NCBI GenBank assembly: GCA_949710005.1
Contig: OX453274.1
Location: 11,226,668-11,290,667 of the forward strand
DNA length: 64,000 bases
Source of the DNA: Ricordea florida
Lineage: Eukaryota; Cnidaria; Anthozoa; Corallimorpharia; Ricordeidae
Direction of reading: 5' to 3'
Positions 13,701 to 26,400 of the stretch are shown here, piece by piece. A model generated the notes under the pieces. That model did no database searches. It worked only from the letters and a program-made list of their open reading frames with translations, and was not told the DNA's origin. The stretch's first letter is position 1, and the number at the start of each line of letters is the position of its first letter. Made by a program: the position numbers and the translations under genes.

Positions 13701-16700
13701 GTCATGCAGCTCTAAGTTTGTGATAGTTTTACGGAAAACTAAGCCTCCTCGATTAGAAAACGACTTACAGCGGAGACATGTTGGAGAAATGGTACGCAAG
13801 GTTTGTTATATAAGGGAATCTGTCAAAACGTGGTCCATTTTGAAGAAATGATACACGACAGACCAACTCCTAGAGGGTCGGAGGGCTATTCTTTCATGTG
13901 CACGAGCACCAAATGAAATAATGTAACAGAAATAACTATATAACCGCTGAGAAATCTACTGTGCGTTACCATCTCTCCCAACGCCATGGCTCTGACAGCC
14001 TTGGTGTCTGCCCATCTGTGTTCTTAAGTTTACATCACTATATATTTCTTCTAGTTTGCGGGTGCAGAACAAATTGCAAGAAACCTCATAACAGCTCAGT
14101 ATCGATCAGAAAAATCAAATAGTGGACTTAAGTGTTCTACGTAATTAAGGCCTAAATCTATAGGGCGTTTGCGTACGAACCCACACACTCGATCAAACTT
14201 CGTTGACCTTTTAACTCCACCTTATAGAGACTGGTATTTTATTCTACTCCTATTTGGCAATCTGCTTATATTACCAGCAAACAGCACTTAACGGCAGTGA
14301 CAGGCACAAGTTACAAAATCAGCCTTGATACAGTTGCCAATGGCTACGACTCCTCGCCAGTCTTGCGCGGGCTTTACCTTTCTTCCTCATACAACGCTTC
14401 TTGCACTCGTCCTTGGTGCGGAAATTGTTCACGTTGCCATTGCAGCCACCATAAGTGAATTTCGAACACTTCCGCTTGGAGTGGTTGTAATACCAACGAT
14501 GAAAAGAAGCACGACAGGGGCCAGTGGCCGGAGGGAGCCTACAAGCTTCTTTCCACAAAGGCAGCGGTTCTGCATAACAAAGTGTCACACTGTAAAAAAG
14601 CTCGTCCTAATAAGGATAGCACTGGATTTCTTATCCTTATATAAGGTACGCAACTGCTAAACAGGTTACTTGACACGCCCTGAGACTAGAATAGCCAGTG
14701 GAGTCTCTAAAACGTTCCACTTCAATTGCTGGCTTTCAGTTGATGCCAGATTGGAGAGTAGAGAAGTGCTTAGTTACGCATTTGCCTCCTCAAAGTGTTT
14801 ATTCAAAAACCTGAAAAATCTTTTGGAAAGATAGTTAACTAAAACTATGTTCTTTTGGCCTTCAGGTTACTCAAAGAATGAGCCACACAAGACACTGCGA
14901 AACTCTATTTACGTATATCTGTTCAGGGGTTTCGATAAGAAATGTAGTAACAGGGGAACTGTGTAAAAGTAACAGGAGAATATTCTGAAAGAGCGAAGCT
15001 CGTTCCCCACAACGACGTACACAAGTGAAAGAGGAATTATTTGTTCAACACATTCTGCGTATATCTTCTAGGAAAAACTATACCATTTACGCCAAAGGTA
15101 ATTTTCTACTAAATAACGGCTCCAAATCCAAGTGAGGAACTAGTTCAGGCAATCTAGATTTGGCTGGAGAATTCCTTGTAGCAGTTGGAGAATTCTCTGA
15201 TCTCCGATGCCTAATGAACACAGTGTCTGTTTTTGTGGACTGTTCACAGAACGATGCAAAGAAACAAAACGAGAAACAGTTGTTAATTGGATTAGAACAG
15301 GTCGGGTTCGAAAAACGAACTTGGAAAATGTGATCATAAAGTATCCCCAAAAAAACCTTGATGGCTATATACGTTATTTTGGCTTGATAGGAACAGTGCG
15401 GAGATGAAAAAAGCAAAGTTCCCTCCTCTAAGTTTCTTGCTAAGGTTAAAATGAGTGAGATAAGAGCAAAACCATCTTTGCATCTTTAACAAGTGGCAGC
15501 TGTTATTCCTACATTTAATAAAGACCTGCTATGGGAGAGTCGAGGGCCCAGACTACACATTGGTACATATCTGTGTGTCAAAAAGTTTTTCAAAGAAACA
15601 GTAACCGCTGTAGCTCTCTTACGTTTTACTCCTTTTTTTATCGAGCTTGGAGGAAAACCTAAAAAAAATTCCTTTATTGTTCCTAGATAATATAGGTATG
15701 GCCGAAAGCATTGGCAAGGTCAGTGCATAGCCACGACTTCGATGGCTGTCTTCCCTAAAATCACCATGTAACTGTACGATTTTGGAATCAATGTTCAACT
15801 GAAAGACAACGACTGTGCTAAATAAGCTGATACAAACACTCGAGGCAGTTTGAGGTAGTTTCAAAGCATTTTCAAAGTATACGCAAGTTTTCAAAGTTAA
15901 TGCTAACCTTCACCAGCGGGTCTGGTTTGCAAGAAAAGGCTTTGTGTTAGCTGTTTTAAAATTCTCTCAAACTCCCTTACACGTTTGCATTATGCAGCTC
16001 AAGTGAAACGCGAGTGCCATTGTCTTCTTTTTAACTGTGATTCTGCGTATACAAAGTGGGAGGTTGAGAATGACACCTTTGTTTACTTGAGCTTATAACT
16101 CTCTTCTTCGTACTTCGCAAAGGCAGACTGACAGACTACATAAACAAAAATGTCTTACCTTGGGTCGAGACATTTTCAGGAGTAGGGACCGGAGTTTGTC
16201 TCGGCATTTGCGCTGCAGCAGCTGATGAAAAACATTTAAAACCCTTTAGTATAAATACTCAGGTGATTATACAAAATCGCGCGCTCTGATTGGCTCGCTG
16301 TCTCGGATTATCAGCCGATAATCACCTCGACGAACAAAATGGCTGCCAGTCGTTGGCGCTCTTTTGATGAAAAAAATTTTTTCCTGTTGTACAATGCTTT
16401 TTCTTTTCTCTTTTTTGAAATAATCACCTGTGTATTTATACTAGGAAAATTATTCGCCGAAGGCTCAGAGATTATCGGTGAATATTCACCGATAATCACT
16501 TCGCCTTCGGCGATTAATTATTTATACAAAAGAACCACAATCCAAAATAATAGCAAACTGAAGATCTCGAAATCTAAGTTCATAATCAGTGCAGTGTTTG
16601 TACGTAAACCTACATCTTAGTCTCCATAGCAACTTAGACTTAAAAGGGGCGCATTCAGGATTGTTCTTAGGCGGGGCGCATCTCTAAGGAATAACGTAAC

Positions 16701-19700
16701 TGAAGGCTGACGCAAACAAATTTTAGAAGCGAACAACTAAGAAGAAGGCTTATGAGTTATGACTAATGTCTTACTTCTACACCAATAAACCACATACTTG
16801 ATTTTCTTTCTTTCTTTTGGCAGAATACTAGTTATATTAGAAATCCGCTGGTCAACACAGCCGTGGGAGCGCATCCCTGCACCCCTCCCCTGGATCCGCC
16901 CCAGCTTCAGCTTTCATGCAGGTGTTATGGATCAATTTTATCCATGGTTTCAATTTCATTTTCCTTTGTCTCAAACTCATCATCACACATTACTGTACCA
17001 AAAAGCGAAGGACAATAAAATCTAAACCAAGCAAAAATTGAACCGCAACATATATATACCTGACTGGAGCTAAGCTCTCTAAAAGGTCGTTCTTTGTGAA
17101 AGCTAAACCAAAGTCAGGGGTATGCTATGATTGCCTAATAACCGGTATACCATTCTGGTTATTTCATTGGCACGGACGGTTACCATAGCAACATTATAGG
17201 CTACTGAACAATAGAACCACGCGGTGACCTTTGCTTTTTGTTCTTCAATTGCCGTTGAATTATTGCGGCGTGACATCTCGAAAAGTTTTAAAGGAATCAG
17301 GGGCTACCTTGCATTTACACACGAGGCAGCAGTAAATCCAAAATTACCAAGAGAATTGTTAGAAAAAAGACCAATGAACACATGCAGACAAAGGTATGTA
17401 CGCCTTCATTTTCAACTCTCAACTACCCTATTAGCGGCGGGCAAGAATTTATATTCCTGATATCTTACAGTTCACTGTGTGAAGAACAATTCTTATTGTT
17501 TTTGTTATCTTAAAGTGTGTTTCCATAGGGGACGGACCATTAGAAAAGTGATGGGGGGGGGGGGGGTGGGGAATTTTCAGCTTGCACGAATTTTTTTTTT
17601 CGCTCACTGCTTGTGCAGGAATTTTTTTTTCAGGTGAATCCCTCTGCACGAATTTTTTTTACTTCGTGTGAAAAAGTCACAATTGGACCTTCCTTCTGCA
17701 TGAATTTTTTTTTTACCTTCTTCTTTACATGAATTTTTTTTGGCATTTTCCCTTGCATGATTTTTTTTTTTGTTTTTTCCCCAGCCTCCACCACCCCCCC
17801 CCCCCCCCGCCCCACATCACTTTTCTAATGGTCCGTCCCTAGGTTATAAATGTTGCTATGGTAACCTCTGTAACCTCTTCAGAAACGAACTGGGCCAGGT
17901 CTATGAATGAAGTCTGAAGTATTGCCAGGAGCACATGGGCTCCTCGTAATCCGTAATTAGAGATTTTAGAGGGGAGTAAAACTATCCTATAAGCAGGTAA
18001 TCTAATGAAACGAAAACGCTAGTTTAAATCTAGGCACATGGCAGAACGATATTTGAAATACTCAATCCTCCATGTTTTTTTTAAAATTTGCTTCTACTGA
18101 CTATATCAGCGACATTTAACGTTTTTGCAATCCCGTTGTTTTCAATTTGCCTTAAGTCGCTCGCCATTCTTGCAGCTATATTTCTAGACGTTTCATCTGG
18201 TTTACATGGAGTAGTAAGATGGTTGGTCGTACACTGATGTCATAACTACAGTTCGGGTGTCAGTTTGTCTGGTTATGTAACTCATTTGTGCTAATGGCCG
18301 AACGCCTACGGATATCTTCAATGCTGATACCACCAGCTCAATACATTGTAGAGAACTGTGCGTTTTAAATTTTCCTTACTTCTGTTTCTCAGAACACAAA
18401 AGTTCTTGCAAGCAGTCTTGGTGTAAAAGTTGTTGGCATTTCCTTCACAGCCGCCATACAGGAAGGCCACACACTTTCCCCTTGTCTTGTCATAATACCA
18501 ACGCTGAAATGCGGCACGGCAAGGGCCGTCATCAGGATCAAACAGACACTGGAAAGGAATCTTATCTGCAAAAGCAAACGAGCATTACTTGAGGTGGCCA
18601 GCCACATGATTCACTAACTTGAATCTAGCAAATTATAGTGTACATATGATTTTGTGGTTGAAGTTGATCGTCCGGGTATAGCTAATTGTGAGAGAACTGT
18701 TTTTGGCGTCGACTGCCGTTTACATGAGGTCACTGTCAGGAACTTGATTCCCCCAAACTCATGAATGATTAATAAGTGCAACACATTGAAAATCAAGCCG
18801 TGACAGGTTGGGATATCTGATGAAACATGGCTTGTTTTTGCATCTTTGTTTTCTACTTACAAATCATTTCTTTTAAGACGCTTTATCAAAAAGTCAAACA
18901 TGCCGAACTTCGCGGTGTTTTATATGTAATGGAAGACACTGTGTTTCGTGTTTGATATATTACCGCAATTTTTCGGTTACAGGACGCACTCGGTTATAAC
19001 ACGCACCCCTAACTTCAATATCGTTATTGTGTCAAAGCAAAAAAATGAAAATTTCACTTAAAAATTCGGCTATAACCCGCCACCGAAACTAAGTGTAAAT
19101 TTTCCTTCAAGTTGGCTTTTATGGAAACAAAACGTTATTGAATTCTCTAATTAGCATCTTTTCATGAACGAATAAAAAAGGAAACACTCAAACCTTCATT
19201 AAGGAAAGACAAAAAGTTACACGTCTTGACGATACACAAGTCAGAACACTCAGGAAAGAAATTTATCGATCTGTTCTTTCGTTTACAAACATCACCTATG
19301 CGTTTGGATAATCAGATGCTCAACGTCGCTCCCGAGATAATTCGCCAGTATATTCGTATGAGCGTATATTCCAAAAGGATTTTCCATGAAGTAAAGTACT
19401 TGCCGTCGCACGTACGATTCAGTTGTTATCACGCTCATCAAAAAATGCTGAATTGTATAGAGCTGATTTGTATTTTGATGCGCACAGACATATTTGGATC
19501 GATGAGAGAGGAACTCCTGGTGACTGGATTTTGACCTATCATACATACATACATCCTTTATTGTCTTTCCCCACGGGGGCTTTTCGAAGACAATATGGTA
19601 CACTACAACATACAACATACAACAACATAGTTAAGAATCCCAACTGGTGGGAGGCAGACCAGTTGGCTATTTACAAGGATGATCGAGGAGTTGAACCAGG

Positions 19701-20391
19701 TACTTACCCAGAACAACTCCAAGTAGTGGCCAGAGCGGGATTTGAATCCGGGTCACCGCATTGAAATACCGCGCCCTAGACCACTCGGCCATCCTGCCTC
19801 AGTATTTCGGGCTAAACACATACATGTTATCCAGTCGATACATCTACAAGACTTAACATCTCACCTCTTTTGTCGCCATCCGTCAATCGTGCAGGGGTAG
19901 ACGGATGAGTTTCGGTAACAGGTCGATCGCCGTCTGCAGCACAAACGTTGTCCCAACCAAAGTCAAATGGAGTACTGTCACGTTATAATACTTTTAACAG
20001 GTACTTTATATCTTCTTACAGACTCTCCTCATACCCATTACTTAATAATGCGTAAGAATAACAAGGAAATCACGAACTGTGACGTGTTTGGATATCCACG
20101 GAAACACGATGTGTTTTGCGTTTTTAATTTCTCCTTCTACTATCACTCCCTACATGAAATGTTTTATCAAACACTCGATACCTGTGTCAGTTTTATCAGG
20201 TATAAGATAACCTCGAAATGCGTCAAAAACGCTTTGGTAAACGTTGTATTTTCAACTCTTCTTTGAATAAGTTACAGGTAAGAGAACTGCAACTTTTTAT
20301 GCTATCTATATTCACTGACTTAACCCGTGTAGCATCATACTCAGGGTCCGAAATTGCGCTTTCCTGGTCGCCAATGCGACTAAAAATTGGG

Positions 20392-20437
<46 letters not shown>

Positions 20438-23400
20438 TATTTCATAACGATGTGTCGATCGTCTTGACAGAACGCGAATGGAAAGACCGTTTTGAACATA
20501 GAGCAAAAAACGAAACGGGAGTTGATTCGTTCGTGGTGGTTTTTCAGTGGTAGGTGTATAAATAATCAGCGTGTTTGTATTTAATCTTATTCGTTAGCGG
20601 AAAAATCGCCATTGCGGCCCCAAATACATTCTCTTCGTTCTGATTCTTGAAAGAAAAATTGGCGACCAAAAATTGTGGCTTGTGTTTCGCTGCAAAGAAA
20701 AATTTTATTGTCGCTTTTTGGCGACAACATTTTTCCATATGGCGACTGAAAAAAAAAAAATTCCAGTCGCCAGTAGGCGCCTGCCTAAAAAAGTTAATTT
20801 CGGACCCTGATACTATGTTTACTCTCGCAGGGTTTTCAACACGAATTGTAACAGCAGGAGAATTGTGTAAAGTAACAGGAGGATATTCTGAAAGCGCTAC
20901 ATGTCTGAATTTAAAACTAGCTCAGGCCATCTAAATTTGACCGGAGAATTCTCCGTAGTAGCTGGAGGATTCTTCGATCTCCTATGCCTAATGAACACTC
21001 TGTACTCGCTGTTTGATATGTAATCACACTCCCTCACGTTTAATACACATCTTGCAACATTTTACGACAGATTTAACCAACATGAGACATCCTAGTGCAG
21101 TGGTAAGCGTGTTGGACTTCTAATCAGGAGGTGCACGGTTCGAACCCTTGAGATGAAACTGTGCTGTTACCATAGACAAGAAACTCAACTCAACAGTTTC
21201 TCTCTCCGAACAAGTGTGCAAATGAGTACTGGGGGTAGCCCTGTGATGGACTAGAATCCCATCTGGGGGGGGGGTGGGGGGGAAGTAACAACATGCTCAG
21301 GTGCTTCATGCTACAGAAATCGGGACAAACACCGGCCGTGTAAGCCTCAAGGCTCGTATGCGTCTTTGCTCTCTTTTCCTTCTTACTCTTACACAAACAC
21401 GTGTAACAATTTACCCGATGGATTCCCTGGCACGCAAACAGCAACATCAGGGATGTTAGCCTCCGGAATACCAGGAATTTGTACTTTACACTTGTATCCT
21501 TTAGGACAGCTTGATTGAATAGTCCTACCATTGACATCTGGCGACACTGAACAGCTTTCCGTGGATACTTGAGGACAATCTGACTCAACAGTACACTTCC
21601 ACTCCCCATGGAAACAACGACTGCCAAAAAAGGATTGCAAATAATGAACTCTTTTATCAAAATGCAATTTGCACAATCCATTTTGAATTTTAAAGAGTTG
21701 ATGGGTGAACTGCAAACGAAACAAACTTTCACATACGTTTCTTGGAAAAAAATACTATTGTTATTAATTATTATTACTATTATTATTATTAATCTATACC
21801 GCGCAGTTTCTATGTAAATATTCAACTGTGCCTTACAAGAAAACCTCATAGGTAGACATGGCCTAACTGCATTCAGTAAAAATCTAATATATAGATTTAG
21901 CCAAGCCTAAAAGCGGGGCTCCCGTTAGTACTTTCATTTCACTTTAAACTGTAAAAGCATTCTAAAATATTGCGAAGGAATTCACAAACGTTTTTAACTA
22001 TAGTTAAGTGTCGAGGTCGGTTAACTTGCTATGATTTTTGTCTAAACTTTCGTCTGCCATTAGTACGGTCTTTCTACCTACAAAGTCATGCAGTATATTC
22101 TACAAAAAACACAAATTATCAATGTACTGTATTCTATTCCTGATGAAATTAACCATTGTATTTGCGTAAATGTATTTAAAAGATTTGTACACGCTACTGG
22201 GAAATGCAGGACACAACTCTTGTCATTTTCGTGTTAAAACGAACACCTCGGTAAAATAATTGTTTACTCCAAGCATGAAGGGTGCAAAGAAAATTAATTT
22301 TACAGATTGCCGCAAGCTGTAACCAACATCTACCAGCCCGAAAAACATTTTTCACGAGAATGAAAAAATAATTATCAATTATTCTTTTCTTAATTACATT
22401 GTAAGTTTAAAAAATTACTGCCTTCATTTATTCACTACAATCAGCTGTAGTTACTTAACAAAAGAAATAACCGTAAAAGTGTGAACTATAAGTAGACCTG
22501 GTCCAACGCAACACGTGAATGACTAACATACATTTGAGACATTTTACAATTTAGAAGAACATTTTTTACGAAAACAACGGCGTTGAAACCAAAGTTCTCA
22601 ATCGACACACTAAATGACAACGTCGATAACGCGAAAAGCTGCCAGTGAAAGCGCTACATTCTGCAATTTGCCGCCAAGAGAAAATTCCCGCGGGAGTATT
22701 TCTTAGCCGTCGACAGGGGAGATGTTTATATGATTAAAGGTCATAAAAATTTGAAGTGAGCATCAGTGAGCAAATATTATGCAGACAACACTTATGCAAA
22801 TTTGTGGTCCATAGCACGGAGTCTTCCACTTCTCGGCTTTCTTCGCTACATATTTGTCTGTTTTCCACAACACGGAGTCTTTCCGCTTCTCGGCTTTCTT
22901 CGCTACAATTTTGTCTGTTTTCCACAGCACGGAGTCTTTCCGCTTCTCGGCTTTCTTCGCTAAAATTTTGTCTGTTTTCCACAGCACGAAGTCTTTCCGC
23001 TTCTCGGCATTCTTCGCTACAATTTTGTCTGTTTTCCACAGCACGGAATCTTTCCGCTTCTCGGCGTTCTTCGTTAACATTTTGTCTATTTTCTCGAGCC
23101 CGGAATCTTTCTGCTTGTCGGCGTTCTTCGCTATAATTTCGTCTCCTTTCTCTTTCCCGAGCGCGCCTTCTTTGGCGATCTACTTCGCTCATTCTTCCTC
23201 AGTTAATTCTTGCTCTCTTTCCCGTTGCTCTTCACCTGAACCCTGTGTTCTGCAAATTATATTTTCTCTGCTATTGTTTGTTGACATAGCAATAGAAATT
23301 GTTTCGTTTATCCTTTAGTAAAACTTTAACAGTGTAGAGTAGTAATATTGTGTCTCAAAAAGACAATGAACTGAAAATTTCTTTTTCAGTCGTCAACGCA

Positions 23401-26400
23401 ATTTCCCGCCAAAAATACGCGGGCTACCAGAACAGCTTCCAAATAAATCACGTCACCTCGATGAGTTGACACATGAGCCCACAATATGGTCATGTGATGC
23501 TGGTCAGTGGCTAACCTGTTTTGATAGCTGTCAATTGACCATATTGTCCAATACAAAAGATGTGGATTTGCCAAGACAAGCCTGAGATACCCCTCCCTTC
23601 CTTTTTGATAGTCTCCCCTACCCTACCCGTACAATCTGTAGACGCGCACGTACGGACGGACGTACGTACGTACGTACGCTCGGTCAGTCACGTGACAACC
23701 AAACGAAAAGAGGTTGACCATATTCCATGAGTATGGGGCTCTGCTCCACGCGCGCTTCGCGCGCGGGAGCCCCGCTACTAGTATATCAATGAAAATGCCG
23801 AAATCTGATTGGCTGAGCTACTGCAGACTATTAAACAATTAGATTATGAGCTCGAGATTTCTATCGCGCGATAGTTGACGAGGGCGCAGCCCGAGTCAAC
23901 TATCACGCATAGAAATCGAGAGCGAATAATCTAATTGTTTTAGTATAAATCTACTAGTCCTTCAAAATTTTGTCTTTTCTGGAACAGCCTCGACCAGTAA
24001 ACTGCCTAAATCTTCTACACGGACACTTCGAAAACGTGAAGAAGCGGCCGCCATTACGCTACTCGCTATCTATCACAGAATAGATAGTGAGTAGCGTAGC
24101 CAATCAGAGCGCGGCATTTGTGATAGAACACTAGTAGATTTATACTAAAAGCCATTAGACAGCACTTGGTTGAAGATCGTTTTAGTAATGTTGATGTATT
24201 CGCTCTCTAGCGAAGTTTTGCAGAAAGGTTTAGGATTTTGGTATTTTTCCACTGAGACATGATTTGTTTATTATGATTTCTACTAAAACAATTTGAAATC
24301 TCGAGCTCGTGATCTAATTGTTAAATACTTGTGACTGATGTCAGAAACACACGCGTTTTATGTTCGATAAGTTGCCTCTCTTGTTCACAACATTCGGCTG
24401 TCCTCGAAACTTTGTCTCTTGGGCAATTATTCATTTTGTGTTGTCAACGGGGCATATAATTCATGGTAGGCCACCATATATAGTCTCCCAGGGTGTACAG
24501 GGGTATACAATGGTTTGCAGGGAAGTATAACAAGGTGTTCATTGGTTAGCATTATATGGCTGGAAGACTATATGGTGGCCTACCATGAATTATATATCAT
24601 TGTATACACCTGTACACCCTGGGAGACTATACGGTGGCCTACCATGAATTATATGCCGTCAATGGTGGCATGCCATGACAGTCCGTCTGAATTTCAACGC
24701 TTTATTTTAATTTCTATTGTAACAGGAGGTCGGTGAATACTCGCAGGTAACGTAACATTGTGCCATTAAGTTTAACCCCACCAGCTTCATAGAAGGCCTT
24801 ACTACTAACCATTCTTCACAGCTGCTCTTGCCTCTTCGTGTTTCACCAAATCGAAAAGTCCTACCGCCATGGAAACATCCTGGCAGAAAAAAAGACTAGC
24901 TTTGGCTTGATACAACAAAAAATAATTTAAATGTAGTTCCTCTGTCTTAATGCAAGGAGGAGATAAAGGTATTGAGCTAAGGCTTTCTAGTAAGTGAAGA
25001 CAGGGGCTTCACAATCCATCTTATGATAGGTCATAAAGTAGTTGACAGAGTTGCTGAACTTTAAATCAGCTTAGCAACATACTAGACATATTAGACATTA
25101 CAACTATTATAAACTATGCTCAATGGTAGCTCAGTGAGTTGTGCTATTACAACATCACTGTCTGTTTAGCAGTGACTTTGGGAGACAGGGGCTGCTAAAA
25201 CCACCACTCAGCCTAAACAAGGCTTCCATTTTGTTTAAAAAAAAAAAAAGAAAAAAATCCCTTACTTTTACAAGGTCCCTGCATCAGCCCAATATCACTT
25301 CCAGAATGGCACTCATCTTTATATAGCTCACACTTATTATTGTACTGCTTTCCATTGTGATAACCACATACTGGCTTGTTTAAATAGTGGTTACAAGATT
25401 TTATGCATGTGCACTTTGGTAGTCCATTGACTCCAAGTGTACATACTTCATGGATGCCACATCGCTTTCTTTTACACATGACTGAAAAAAGACCGATATA
25501 AAACAACTTATGCAACAGACGGCATCAAAATAAGTTATTAGATTCTAAATAAATATAGAAACATGTAACACAACCACATTTTTGCAAAGCAGTGGGACAG
25601 CAAACATTGCTGTTTTAATTACATTACAGTCTCAGCTTACTTACTATAATAAACAAAACTATTTATTAAAAATTATCATTATCATCATTCATCATCATCA
25701 TTATCATTATCATTACAATTATTATTATTATTATCATTATTATTAGATGAGGCTTTTGGGATACTGAGAAAAATCTGGACTGGAATAGATGAGAATTTAA
25801 AATGAGATTGAGATGACAAGCGAAGAAAACTGAAACTGCATGCAGAGCCACTATATTGAGTACAGCTACAAAAACATTTTGGAAAAGGTATGGAAAATAA
25901 GGAGATATGTCAACTAGACAAACATAGTTAAGGAAGATGGGTGGAGTGACAATGTTTCAAAACTGAGTGCAATAACACAGGACAAGACTAAAAAGTGCAT
26001 ACAACAATAAATGACTCATATATACATAAACTGCAGGCCATATCACCTGTAATGATGAATGTCAAATACTTCTTAAACATTTAAGCATCACTTCTATATA
26101 ATGTGGTTTTATTTATGTAACCCTGTTGGGACGTGCAAGGCAAAATCTTCAGCCTGTCTAATTTCTCCAAAATGAAACCCTTAAATGAAAGTAGAAATAA
26201 ATACAGGGTACTGTACGTTGTCCTATAGGATTAGAGACCCCATGTGAGCATTAAACTTACTTCAATCATCATGAAATTCTAGAGTCCTAATGGTCACATA
26301 CAATAGTTTCCCTTACAGACCCTCAATCTGTGACATTTCAAAAAGCAAATCTCTGAACAGTTAAGAATAACTATTATCACTAATTTATTATTTTGATTAT

